The notes beneath the pieces were generated by a model, which was given only the letters and a program-made list of their open reading frames with translations, was not told where the DNA came from and ran no database searches. Both the position numbers and the translations under genes were made by a program. From Chloroflexota bacterium (GTDB lineage: Bacteria; Chloroflexota; Anaerolineae; Aggregatilineales; Phototrophicaceae), in contig JAPOWG010000019.1 in the NCBI GenBank assembly GCA_026707745.1, positions 1 to 64,000 of the forward strand: 64,000 nt of DNA, in the 5' to 3' direction. How positions within the stretch are numbered: the stretch's first letter is position 1; each line of letters opens with the position of its first letter. This document shows positions 34,389 through 42,386 of this stretch, one piece after another.

Positions 34389-35130
34389 AGCGATGGGCGG
34401 GGCCGAGGCGGGACAGGGTCCGCTCGCTGAGAAAGGCTTTCTGGTCCATTTGCTGGGCATTGTGGCGGCGCGTGAAATACGAGTGCAAGGCATAGCGCGG
34501 CGCATCGGTGTGGTTGGTCGTGCCGGCATGCCATAGATGCGAGTTGAAGATGACAACTGTGCCTGCGGCGCCGGTCAGCAGCATTTCCTGCGGGTGCTTC
34601 TCCCAAGGGTTGTCCATGACGTCGCCAGGCAGCTTACCCGACCGATGGGAACCGGGCACGACCCGCGTGGCGCCGTTGTCGGCGGTGAAATCCACCAGCA
34701 GCCAGATGGAATTACACACTTGAAAGTTCTTTGGATCGACGCCGCTGGACCAATCCGCATGGAAGGCTTGCACGCCATCGCCGGGCACAGACGCGCGACC
34801 GTTGAGCGATGACAGCTTGAAGTCCCCCTTGAGGACATGGTTCATCGCCGCCAGGACGCGAGGATGGGTGAAGCAGATTTCAAAGAGCGGGTCCTTGTCG
34901 ACGAGATTGGCCAGACGGACCGCTCCTTTTTCCTGCCCGAATTCGCTGCCGGCTGCCTTGCCTTCCTCGGCCATCAATTCCTGCACCCGTTCGCGGATGG
35001 CGCTCACTTCCTCCGGTGACAAGACAGCGGGCAAGGGCAAATATCCGCGCTCATCGAGTTGCTGAATCTCTTCGTCGCTCAGGGTGGCGTCTGTGACACC
35101 GAAAGTGGAAAGAGCGGTTTGCATGTCCAT
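34372..35130 (-). CDS. Phytanoyl-CoA dioxygenase (PhyH) family Fe(II)/2-oxoglutarate oxygenase
   Basis: 252 residues. The Fe(II) facial triad is visible as H124-x-D126 in FHADW and H201 in LWHAGTT, with R212 in DAPRYALH as the 2-oxoglutarate-binding residue. PGSHRSG is also typical of PhyH proteins. They hydroxylate lipids, ectoine, halogenated or other small molecules, and the substrate here is open. It is a single gene between convergent HNH and divergent ABC-importer genes; the AGGA upstream of the ATG is weakly spaced. Confidence 0.88.
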   Translation of the reverse strand: MDMQTALSTFGVTDATLSDEEIQQLDERGYLPLPAVLSPEEVSAIRERVQELMAEEGKAAGSEFGQEKGAVRLANLVDKDPLFEICFTHPRVLAAMNHVLKGDFKLSSLNGRASVPGDGVQAFHADWSSGVDPKNFQVCNSIWLLVDFTADNGATRVVPGSHRSGKLPGDVMDNPWEKHPQEMLLTGAAGTVVIFNSHLWHAGTTNHTDAPRYALHSYFTRRHNAQQMDQKAFLSERTLSRLGPAHRFILDA

Positions 35131-35308
35131 GCTGGGGATTCCTGTCGCTGGGACTGTGGCGTCAATTAGAACACAACTGGTTCAATGGCGCTACTGATCG
35201 AAGCCCCTCCGTCATTTGGGGGCGCTGCCAGCAATAGGCTGTGCCTTCAGGCAATTCGGAATGAACAATATCATGCGACGCATTCACGAGACACGGCATT
35301 AGCAACTA

Positions 35309-35337
35309 TTCGCTATCCGGTCGAAACGCGCTATACT
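35309..35337 (+). promoter_or_regulatory. Probable promoter of the second sugar importer
   Basis: TTCGCT at 35309-35314 and TATACT at 35332-35337, 17 bases apart and 84 bases before the ATG at 35422. Read by eye only. Confidence 0.45.
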
Positions 35338-35421
35338 AAATGGCGCTCCGGCGGAAGTGTTTTCCTTACCGTATGCCGGAAGCATATCTATCAATAATCA
35401 TTCACTGGACAGGAGTATCTC

Positions 35422-37095
35422 ATGAAAGGTAAAGTTTCGATCCTGATCGCGCTTATGATTTTCGCGATCGGTGTCCTTGGGGTTTCCGCACAGGACACGT
35501 TTTTTGGCAAGACGGCGCAGGAATTGTTCCCGATCCCTGAAGTCGCCGAAACGGAACTGGAGCAGACCCTCGCCTTTGAAGCTCTGCTCGGAGCCAACAT
35601 TCCCGACGGTCACGCACTAGGCGAAGGCAAGACGATCACCTTCGGCGTCTTGGGTCAAGGCTCGCGCGGCGGCATCTCTGGCACGATATACTTCTGGCGC
35701 AATGCCTTTGAAGCAGCCACCGGCGCCACCCTGGAAATCGTCGAAATCCCCTATAACCAGCTGGGTACCACCATCCCGGCCGACTTCCTGACCGGGCAAT
35801 ACACTTATGATGTCTTCATTGGCGCCGCCTGGCAGTATGGCGACTGGATTAGCAACGGCTGGATCCAGCCGATCGACCAATGGATTGGCGACGAGCGCTT
35901 CGCTCATTGGACGCCGGAAGACACGGCTCCTGCTTTCCGCGCCCTGCTGCAATGGGGCGGCGAAACTTACGGCAGCCAGATGGACGGCGATGCGCAGCTG
36001 CTCTACTATCGCCATGACATCCTCAGCGATCCCGAATGGCAAGCCGCCTACGAAGCTGAAGTTGGCTCGCCCATGCCCTATCCCATCGTCACCTGGCAGG
36101 ATCTGCTGGCGATCACCAGCTTCTTCAATGGCAAGGACTGGAACGGCGATGGCGATCCCGATGATGGCATCAGCCTCCACCTGGCGCCGGGCGGGCAGGG
36201 ACACTTCCACTTCGCCACGCTGGCCGCTTCCTTCGCGGTGACGCCAGGCGATGGCGATAACCCGCGCGCCGTCAGCAAATACGACAATGTCTTCTGGTTC
36301 GATCCGGACGATATGACCCCGCTGATCAATGAGCCAGGCCACGTCATGGCGCTGGAATTCCTGCAAGAGCTGGCGGCGACCGGCCAGGAAGCGCAGTTCG
36401 GCTGGCAGCTGGGCGAAGCTTGGGATAACTTCCTCGGCGGCAACGCCATCGCCACCTTCAGCTGGGGCGATGTCGGCTCACTGTCGCAGAACACCGAGCG
36501 CTCCGCCATCCGCGGCAGCCTGGGCGCGGACGTCACGCCCTGTTCCAGCGAATGGTACGACCGCGAAATCGGCGAGGTGGTTGTGGATACCGAGAATCCC
36601 AACTGTGTCGGCAACACCACCGGCGGCTCCTGGCACCCGACCATGTCGGCTTTCACCGAAAATCCCGAGCTGACCTACTTCTACATGGCGCTGATCGCCA
36701 ACCCGTCCATCAATTTCTACAACGCCACCACCGGCTGGCAAGGCGTCGATCCCTGCTGCACCTATCAGCTCTATGCGCCGCGCGGGACGGCTGTCTCCGA
36801 AGATTACACCGCCGTTGGCTTCGATGCTGCTGACATGGAACGCTATATCAACGCCTACGGCTCCAACGTTTATGACAAGCCGACTTCGGTGACCTACCTG
36901 CGCATTCCGGGCACGCTGGAATACATCCAGGAGACGCTCGACATTCGCTTGTCAGAAGCGATGACCGGGCAGTCGTCGGCGCAGGAAGCGCTGGACAACA
37001 CGGCCGAAGACTGGGAAGAAGTCACCGACGATCTCGATATCGACAGCCAGTTGGAGATCTACCAGCAGGCTATCGGTTACATGGGCGGGATGTAA
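35422..37095 (+). CDS. Carbohydrate ABC transporter substrate-binding protein (large MalE-like)
   Basis: 557 residues, longer than the usual 420-450 of family 1 binding proteins. The signal peptide ends near VLGVSA/QDT. Features: an N-terminal extension before TITFGVLGQGSRG, the domain-crossing GETYGSQMDGDAQLLYYRHD, a Ca-binding-like loop DWNGDGDPDDG at about 236-246, and a disulfide candidate around CSSEW and NCVGN. Such long members bind oligosaccharides or polyols. GGAGTATCTC-like sequence precedes the ATG. The two permease genes follow, each separated from its neighbour by hairpin repeats. Confidence 0.87.
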   Translation: MKGKVSILIALMIFAIGVLGVSAQDTFFGKTAQELFPIPEVAETELEQTLAFEALLGANIPDGHALGEGKTITFGVLGQGSRGGISGTIYFWRNAFEAATGATLEIVEIPYNQLGTTIPADFLTGQYTYDVFIGAAWQYGDWISNGWIQPIDQWIGDERFAHWTPEDTAPAFRALLQWGGETYGSQMDGDAQLLYYRHDILSDPEWQAAYEAEVGSPMPYPIVTWQDLLAITSFFNGKDWNGDGDPDDGISLHLAPGGQGHFHFATLAASFAVTPGDGDNPRAVSKYDNVFWFDPDDMTPLINEPGHVMALEFLQELAATGQEAQFGWQLGEAWDNFLGGNAIATFSWGDVGSLSQNTERSAIRGSLGADVTPCSSEWYDREIGEVVVDTENPNCVGNTTGGSWHPTMSAFTENPELTYFYMALIANPSINFYNATTGWQGVDPCCTYQLYAPRGTAVSEDYTAVGFDAADMERYINAYGSNVYDKPTSVTYLRIPGTLEYIQETLDIRLSEAMTGQSSAQEALDNTAEDWEEVTDDLDIDSQLEIYQQAIGYMGGM

Positions 37096-37119
37096 AGACC
37101 GTTCCGCTTCTCAACGATT

Positions 37120-37192
37120 GTAGGGGCGACCTATCAGGTCGCCCGCTTTCCACAACCTAGCTGTTTCGGGCGACCCACTGGGTCGCCCCTAC
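37120..37192 (+). repeat. Two hairpin repeats between binding-protein and permease genes
   Basis: 37120-37144 reads GTAGGGGCGACCT-ATC-AGGTCGCCC and 37168-37192 reads GGGCGACCC-ACT-GGGTCGCCC then CTAC. The pair is arranged head to head, so outer GTAGGGG and CCCCTAC can also pair. Confidence 0.85.
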
Positions 37193-37226
37193 AAGTTAGC
37201 CGCGTAGGCGGGCGAAGGCGCAAATC

Positions 37227-38105
37227 ATGTCCAACAGCCGCGCGAAATACCTATTCTTAATGCCGGGCGTCTGCTGGATACTCGCGTTCACGCTCTTTCC
37301 ATTGGTCTATTCCTTTGGCTTGAGCCTGACCAATTATCGCCTGGGCAAGAACCCCAAATATATTGGCTTCGAAAATTACGCCGAGATCCTGGGCATCGGC
37401 GATGAGAAAGTTGACAAGAAGGCGGTGAGCACGGCGAGTTTCAGCGCCTTTCTTTTCCTGGGCAGCACAGCGGCGACCTTGATCTTCGGCACCTTTGTCG
37501 CTTGGGTCTTCAATCATAATTTGCCTTTTTTGCGACAAATGCGGGCGATCATCACCATGCCTTTGTTCGCTGCGCCTATTGCCCTCGGCTGGCTGGGCGT
37601 GGTGCTCTTCAACGAGCAATCGGGACCGATCAACAATGTTCTGGAAGGCATCGGCTTGGGGCGCGTGAACTGGTTCATCGAGCCCATGCCGGCGCGCCTC
37701 GCTGTGATGTTCACCGATGTCTGGCAGTGGACGCCCTTTGTCTTCATCGTCGTGCTGGCGGCCATGCAATCGGTGCCGGACGATCTCTACGAATCCGCCC
37801 AACTGGACACTAAGTCGAACTGGGTGCTCTTCCGCTGGATCACCTTCCCCATGATCGCCCCCGCTCTGGGCACGGTCATGCTTTTGCGCATGGTCGAATC
37901 GCTCAAGATTATCGACATCCCCTACAGTTTGACCCGCGGCGGCCCGGGTTCGGTCACACAGACTTATGTCTACTACGCCTACGAAAAAGGCTTGGTCGGC
38001 AGTTTCCAGCTGGGCGAGGCAGCCGCCTTGGCTTACCTGCTGGTGATCGTATCCATCGTTGTATCATCCATATATTTCTATCGTGTGCGCGAACGCTTCG
38101 AATAA
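37227..38105 (+). CDS. Carbohydrate ABC transporter permease (MalF type)
   Basis: 292 residues with AAGG nine bases before the ATG. Six membrane segments beginning with FLMPGVCWILAFTLFPLVYS; the EAA-loop region is ESAQLDTKSNWVLFRWITFP, an N-terminally altered but recognisable EAA motif. Pairs with the permease at 38216. Its own transcript segment lies between two hairpin clusters. Confidence 0.88.
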   Translation: MSNSRAKYLFLMPGVCWILAFTLFPLVYSFGLSLTNYRLGKNPKYIGFENYAEILGIGDEKVDKKAVSTASFSAFLFLGSTAATLIFGTFVAWVFNHNLPFLRQMRAIITMPLFAAPIALGWLGVVLFNEQSGPINNVLEGIGLGRVNWFIEPMPARLAVMFTDVWQWTPFVFIVVLAAMQSVPDDLYESAQLDTKSNWVLFRWITFPMIAPALGTVMLLRMVESLKIIDIPYSLTRGGPGSVTQTYVYYAYEKGLVGSFQLGEAAALAYLLVIVSIVVSSIYFYRVRERFE

Positions 38106-38172
38106 GGAAGGATCAATAGAGTTGCTACAGGGGTGGACCCGTTGAGTCTCCAGCCGCAATACCTAGAGAATC

Positions 38173-38197
38173 GTAGGGGCGACTCTGTGAGTCGCCC
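38173..38197 (+). repeat. Hairpin repeat between the two permease genes
   Basis: GTAGGGGCGACTC-TGT-GAGTCGCCC, perfect nine-base arms, with the conserved GTAGG flank on the left side. Confidence 0.85.
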
Positions 38198-38215
38198 ACC
38201 ATCAGGACAAACGCT

Positions 38216-39097
38216 ATGACCGCTCAAACCAACTCTGTATCCTTGGCCGAGCCGCGCGGTTTCGTTTCCGGCACGTCCCTAGGCGACCGGCTGATCATCG
38301 CCCTGGCGATCATTTGCACCTTTATCGCATTTTCGCCCTTCGGCTACGCCGTTTTGACGTCCCTTAAATCGGAATGGAAAGACGGCTCCATCATCCCCTT
38401 TTTGCAATTCGAGCCGAATCTCTTGAACTGGCAGCAAGAGTTCGGATCGGGCGGCGCCGAGACCGTCAAGGCATTGCGTAACAGCAGCCTGATCTCCCTG
38501 GGCGCGACAGCGGTGGCGACCACCCTCGGCACCCTGGCTGGTTACGGCCTGGCGCGCTTCAAGTACGGCATCGGCAACCGCAATCTGGTCTCCTGGTTTC
38601 TTTCGCAGCGTTTCCTGCCGCCTGTCGCGACCTTGATACCCTTCGTATTGATGTTCCGCGACTTGAAACTGCTTGATACCTTGCCGGGCATGGTCATCGT
38701 CAATGCCACATTTACCCTGCCTTTCGCGGTCTTGATCATGCGCGACTACTTCGCCGACCTGCCCTCCGAATTGCGCGAGGCGGCGCTGGTGGATGGCGCG
38801 AGCGAGTTCACGACCTTTTGGCGCATCGCCCTACCGCTGGCGCGGCCGGCCCTGGTGGCGTCGACTTTGATCTGCTTCGCCTTTGCCTGGAACGAATTCC
38901 TCTTCGCCAGCGTGCTCGCCAACCGGAACTGGAAGCCCTATCCGATGCTGGTGGCCGGCTCGGACACGGTGCGCGGCATTGACTTCGGCTTTGTGACGAC
39001 GCGGATGCTGATCGCGGTCACGGTGCCTGTGATCTTGTCGCTGATGGTGCAGCGCTTCATCGTGCGCGGGCTGACATTTGGCGCTGTGAAGGGCTAG
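38216..39097 (+). CDS. Carbohydrate ABC transporter permease (MalG type)
   Basis: 293 residues, AGGA eight bases before the ATG. MalG-like permease with EAA loop REAALVDGASEFTTFWRIALP and six predicted helices. It completes the importer with the binding protein at 35422 and the permease at 37227. As with the first importer, no ATPase gene is adjacent. Confidence 0.9.
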   Translation: MTAQTNSVSLAEPRGFVSGTSLGDRLIIALAIICTFIAFSPFGYAVLTSLKSEWKDGSIIPFLQFEPNLLNWQQEFGSGGAETVKALRNSSLISLGATAVATTLGTLAGYGLARFKYGIGNRNLVSWFLSQRFLPPVATLIPFVLMFRDLKLLDTLPGMVIVNATFTLPFAVLIMRDYFADLPSELREAALVDGASEFTTFWRIALPLARPALVASTLICFAFAWNEFLFASVLANRNWKPYPMLVAGSDTVRGIDFGFVTTRMLIAVTVPVILSLMVQRFIVRGLTFGAVKG

Positions 39098-39394
39098 AAT
39101 TCTCCGCAGAGGCGCAGAGGCACAGAGACTTTTTGAGGGCGAGCCTAAGGCTCGCTCTTTTCGATTGAACCACCGAGGTTGTTGAGAGCGCGCCTCGAGA
39201 CGAGGTTTACGGGCGACCCGTCGGGTCGCCCCTACCCTCTACTCTTGCTATGGAGTTGTATAATTTTGCTGGTCAAACTCCCATGTGGCTGCCTTAAAAA
39301 AGCTCTGTGATCTTCGTGTCTTGGTAGTGAAAACAGAAGCAGAGCGACCTGCTGGATCACCCCATATCGCTTAAATTGCCGTTTGATGCGGCGT
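39098..39394. other. Intergenic region between convergent genes with repeats
   Basis: Contains a CGCAGAGGCACAGAG word (39109-39127), hairpins at 39137-39157 (arms GGGCGAGCC/GGCTCGCTC, TTTT following) and 39211-39235 (GGGCGACCC/GGGTCGCCC then CTAC). The first hairpin with its T-run could terminate the importer operon. No gene. Confidence 0.65.
39137..39157 (+). terminator. Hairpin followed by T-rich tract, possible terminator of the importer operon
   Basis: GGGCGAGCC-TAA-GGCTCGCTC is followed by TTTTCG, about 40 bases after the permease stop. It is a member of the dispersed hairpin family, so its terminator function is inferred only from position and the short T-run. Confidence 0.4.
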
Positions 39395-40651
39395 CTAAAC
39401 CAGCGCGCCGGCGGCGAAGGCCAGGGATGCGGCTTGTTCGCTGACAGTGACGGTCTTGCGCCCGTTGAGCTCGGCGGCGATGTTGGCGCTGACCCAGAGA
39501 TTTTCCAGCGCCAGCGTGTTCTTGATGCGCATGACGCGGGCGTCGCGGATCTGCGAGGGATCGCTGCGGAAGGCGTCAAAGAGCGCCGCTTTGATCGTCT
39601 CTTCGTCGCTTTCGAAGACAAGCGGCATGCGGCAGCGCAGCAGGAAACCGCTGGTGAACATATTTTTGATGGTGACAGGAAAGTCGATTTTGTCAAAGAG
39701 CTTGCGCGACATGAAATCGGCCAGCCCATAGGTGGTGGCGTTGCCGTGGGATTCCGGCGTCAGGTCGAGGATGGCGATGCGCTTGATGCGCGGCGATTCG
39801 GGCTCGGGCTCGCCCTCGACCATCCAGCGGCCGATGATATTGGTATCCATGCCGGCGCCGCTGATGTTCTTGCCCATCTCGTCGATGATGAGCACATCAA
39901 TATCCTCCACTGGCAGGCTCGGCATCAACTCGCGCGAGCGCCGCAGCAGGCGCTGGTCGCCTTCTACGACTGTGTCAGCAGTGAAGCCTTCGAGCTGCGC
40001 GACCCTATGATACCCGTCCTCGACCACGCCGAAGCCGGCGACGAAGTTGCTATGGGCGATCAAGTGCTTGGCGACAATGGGCATGTAATCGCGCAAGCCT
40101 ACCGTGCCCTGCTGATGAATGGTGCGGGCGCCGGTTTCCTTGCCCAGTCCGATAGCCAGCATTTTCAGTAAGCCGCTCTCGTGCGGACCGCGGAAATCGG
40201 TATGCACCTTGGTTCGGTTGGTGATGATTAGACCGTCGGCTTCTGCCGCATTCTTGTCCAGGAAAGCCGGCATGCCGACGCTTGTGATGCCCGTATTGAC
40301 AACTTCCATCGTGGCGTGAATGGGGCAGCCCACGGTCGCTTCGTTGATGCCCAAGCCATCGAGCACTTCGATTTGTCCAGCCGGGGTGCCGCCGCCGTGG
40401 CTGCCCATCGCCGGCACGATGAAGGGTTGACCGCCCGAGTCTTTGACCAGCGCGACCAATTTGCGGGCGATGACGTCAATGCTGGCGATGCCGCGGCTGC
40501 CGAATCCGAGCGCGATGCGCTTGCCTCGGACCGCCTCGGCCAGCCCCAGCCGCCCCCATTCGGCGTCCAGCGTACAGTCGATATCCAGATGGTCGCCCTT
40601 GGGCAACTCTTGCTTGACGGGGTAGAGGGTCGGGATAGTCACGTTTTCCAT
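39395..40651 (-). CDS. Lactate-racemase (LarA)-domain / DUF2088-like protein
   Basis: 418 residues. It resembles the N-terminal LarA-like family: GSRGIASIDVI, the His-rich GSHGGGTPAGQ, NRTKVHTDFRGPHESGLLKM, and a second half with DEMGKNISGAGMD and DLTPESHGNA. LarA itself uses a nickel-pincer cofactor to racemise lactate; relatives act on other 2-hydroxy acids. The pincer-binding lysine and the maturation genes larBCE are not identified here, so the activity is inferred only by family. It is a single gene convergent with the importer. Confidence 0.7.
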   Translation of the reverse strand: MENVTIPTLYPVKQELPKGDHLDIDCTLDAEWGRLGLAEAVRGKRIALGFGSRGIASIDVIARKLVALVKDSGGQPFIVPAMGSHGGGTPAGQIEVLDGLGINEATVGCPIHATMEVVNTGITSVGMPAFLDKNAAEADGLIITNRTKVHTDFRGPHESGLLKMLAIGLGKETGARTIHQQGTVGLRDYMPIVAKHLIAHSNFVAGFGVVEDGYHRVAQLEGFTADTVVEGDQRLLRRSRELMPSLPVEDIDVLIIDEMGKNISGAGMDTNIIGRWMVEGEPEPESPRIKRIAILDLTPESHGNATTYGLADFMSRKLFDKIDFPVTIKNMFTSGFLLRCRMPLVFESDEETIKAALFDAFRSDPSQIRDARVMRIKNTLALENLWVSANIAAELNGRKTVTVSEQAASLAFAAGALV

Positions 40652-40846
40652 TGTCTAGCTCATTTCACTTGGATTGTCGTTCTTCCAGTATTGTAGCGAT
40701 TTGGACGGTGTTAGGCAAAGGGCGGATGCTTTTGGGCGTGGCGCAAATTGAGGGCAGGTGCGCGAAGCGGTCATTGCACAGTTTTCTCACCACAGAGAAC
40801 ACAGAAGCAATTCCAAGAAAAAAATGCAACAAATTGCATGGTGAAT

Positions 40847-40870
40847 GTAGGGGCGAGCCTTGGCTCGCCC
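40847..40870 (+). repeat. Dispersed hairpin repeat, GGGCGAGCC type
   Basis: GTAGGGGCGAGCC-TT-GGCTCGCCC, with perfect nine-base arms. Confidence 0.85.
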
Positions 40871-40891
40871 ACCGCTTCGGCTAGGTTTTGC

Positions 40892-40936
40892 GGGCGACCC
40901 GGCGGGTCGCGTAGACACTGACCGTCGGTCGCCCCT
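40892..40936 (+). repeat. Hairpin repeat interrupted by GTAGACACTGACCGTC
   Basis: GGGCGACCCGGCGGGTCGC is followed by GTAGACACTGACCGTC, and then GGTCGC is repeated before the usual CCCTAC flank. It reads as a small insertion flanked by a GGTCGC direct repeat. The word GCGTAGACACTGACCG also occurs at 5977-5992. Confidence 0.7.
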
Positions 40937-40960
40937 ACCGCCGACTATAATTTTGGAATT

Positions 40961-40986
40961 GCATGACTTACTTGGTACTACTGAGG
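40961..40986 (+). repeat. ATGACTTAC element, copy 2
   Basis: GCATGACTTACTTGGTACTA then CTGAGG; close match to 5948-5973 and to the reverse copy 16815-16843. Confidence 0.7.
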
Positions 40987-41027
40987 GCACAGAGGATTTT
41001 TTTGGAAAACTGCGCCGAACCTATATG

Positions 41028-41861
41028 TCACCCCGACGATACGAAGCCGCCCTCAACCGCCACGGAAAAGCCAGATGCTTCGATGCGCTGGCGGGCAATT
41101 GCGATGTATTCCGGCGATATGTCGATCCCGATGAATTCCCGGCCCTGCAAGAGCGCCATTTTGCCGGTCGTCCCGGAACCGCACATGGGGTCAAGCACCA
41201 GATCGCCCGGGTCACTCCAGGAAAGTATATGATCAAGCGCCAGTTTTTCGGGGAAGACCGCCGGATGCTGGAAGGCGATCTTGTCATTGGTGGTACCGCC
41301 CAATCCGACGGCGTAGGACCAAATATTGGTACGGGTCTTTTCCTTCTTTAGCTCGCCGAGCTTTTTCTTGTTAATACCATCAGGCAACTTGTTATGCGTG
41401 AGCATCTCGTAGCCGTGGCGCTGGGTCGGCGCTTTGAGCGGATTGAAGGTGTCGGGCTTGCCCTTGGAAAGCACGAACATCATTTCGTAGGCGTTGGTAT
41501 AGGCGTTGCTGCGCGTGAAGGGTGTGTTTTTCTTCTGATAGATCATGACATCGTGCGCGGAGAATCCGATTTCCTGGAAATATATGGCTTGGCGAAATGA
41601 TGTCAGGCTTCGCCCGCCGTTAATACGATCACCGACCACCCAAACGACCACGCCGCCTTTAGCCGTAACCCGATAAAGCTCTTGAGCAATTTCTTCAAAG
41701 GGGAATTCATATCCCTTATAGTCTCGAAGACTATCATAAGGAGGAGAGGTTACTGTAAGTTGGATTGAATCACCCTTCCAGCTTCTCATCACGTCCACAC
41801 AATTGCCGACGATGAGCCTGGTGGCACGGTCGCTTTGGGCTCCATTTTGTCTCATGTTCAT
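41028..41861 (-). CDS. Orphan beta-class DNA methyltransferase (TSPPY type)
   Basis: 277 residues. Motif IV TSPPYD at 38-43 comes before the AdoMet-binding motif DPMCGSGTTG near 232-241, the beta-class order. SPPY is typical of N4-cytosine enzymes and some N6-adenine enzymes. The target-recognition region lies between them (about 75-190). No restriction endonuclease gene is adjacent, so it is classed as an orphan with a possible epigenetic or protective role. It has no obvious operon partner; the small membrane-protein gene 76 bases upstream is on the same strand. Confidence 0.88.
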   Translation of the reverse strand: MNMRQNGAQSDRATRLIVGNCVDVMRSWKGDSIQLTVTSPPYDSLRDYKGYEFPFEEIAQELYRVTAKGGVVVWVVGDRINGGRSLTSFRQAIYFQEIGFSAHDVMIYQKKNTPFTRSNAYTNAYEMMFVLSKGKPDTFNPLKAPTQRHGYEMLTHNKLPDGINKKKLGELKKEKTRTNIWSYAVGLGGTTNDKIAFQHPAVFPEKLALDHILSWSDPGDLVLDPMCGSGTTGKMALLQGREFIGIDISPEYIAIARQRIEASGFSVAVEGGFVSSG

Positions 41862-41937
41862 GCTTCGCGTCGCTTTCCGCTATGTCCTGCATCATCGTTT
41901 ATAGCAAATACTTCCGGCTCTGTCATGCGCGACACGC

Positions 41938-42213
41938 TTATATCGGGCGCCCCCGCTTTTTCTTGCGTCGTCGCAGAAATCTAAACAGCGCATAAATCAC
42001 GATCAGATTAACCCCTTGCGCCAAAGTAATGCCGCCGATCAGCCCGTACAAACCGGACTGACAAGCTCTGTCTTCGGCGCAGGATTGACCCAAGGCTTGG
42101 GCGACGAGCAGCGCCAGCGCAACTCCCATCAAGATGCCACAAATGCTGAGAGCAAGTATAGCGATGGTTCGAATCATGATCGCTCTCATTTCATGGCGAG
42201 TTTGTTTATCCAT
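41938..42213 (-). CDS. Small two-helix membrane protein of unknown function
   Basis: 91 residues from an ATG at 42213, with AGGAGACC spaced correctly upstream. Two hydrophobic segments (about 13-37 and 52-73) flank a short loop with two cysteines (SCAEDRACQSG) that may form an exported disulfide. The C-terminus is strongly basic (RRRKKKRGR), so it is probably cytoplasmic. Coding status rests on the good ribosome-binding site and the sensible topology. I do not recognise a family. Confidence 0.6.
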   Translation of the reverse strand: MDKQTRHEMRAIMIRTIAILALSICGILMGVALALLVAQALGQSCAEDRACQSGLYGLIGGITLAQGVNLIVIYALFRFLRRRKKKRGRPI

Positions 42214-42326
42214 CAAGGTCTCCTGGCGCAGAATCGATTGTACTCGGGACGAACTCCGAGACGATCAAGTATAGAACAAAAGTTCGCAAGTGTCAAGTGC
42301 CACCCCTTCGGGGGGAGGGAGCCTCG

Positions 42327-42355
42327 TTGTCCACAACATGTCGCCGTGCTACAAT
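42327..42355 (+). promoter_or_regulatory. Sigma-70-like promoter for the homocysteine methyltransferase-like gene
   Basis: TTGTCC at 42327-42332 and TACAAT at 42350-42355, 17 bases apart and 31 bases before the ATG. A CCCC-TTCG-GGGG hairpin lies just upstream at about 42303-42314 and may end the minus-strand or other upstream transcription. Confidence 0.6.
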
Positions 42356-42386
42356 CCCGCCCAATTGCCGATGGCTGGGAGGAACA

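Larger units (their letters stand above)
40652..41027. other. Repeat-rich intergenic region
   Basis: No gene. A CACAGAGAACACAGAAG word near 40790 and an AGGGCACAGAGG word near 40984, a GTAGGGGCGAGCC/GGCTCGCCC hairpin at 40847-40870, a broken GGGCGACCC hairpin with an inserted word at 40892-40936, and an ATGACTTAC element at 40961-40986. Confidence 0.7.

Noticed and set aside
36126..36180. EF-hand-like DWNGDGDPDDG loop in the sugar-binding protein as a sign of a calcium sensor
   Set aside because: This loop is common in large sugar-binding proteins as a structural Ca site, so it is noted only as a feature of the gene.
39232..39729. Minus-strand frame of 165 codons downstream of the LarA-like gene
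   Set aside because: Overlaps the LarA-like gene in another frame and runs through repeats; no start signal.
41028..41861. Restriction-modification system around the orphan methyltransferase
   Set aside because: Neighbours are a small membrane protein and a LarA-like gene; no endonuclease is present.
42300..42320. CCCC-TTCG-GGGG hairpin as riboswitch for the homocysteine methyltransferase-like gene
   Set aside because: Lies upstream of the predicted promoter and does not match SAM, SAH or cobalamin riboswitch features.
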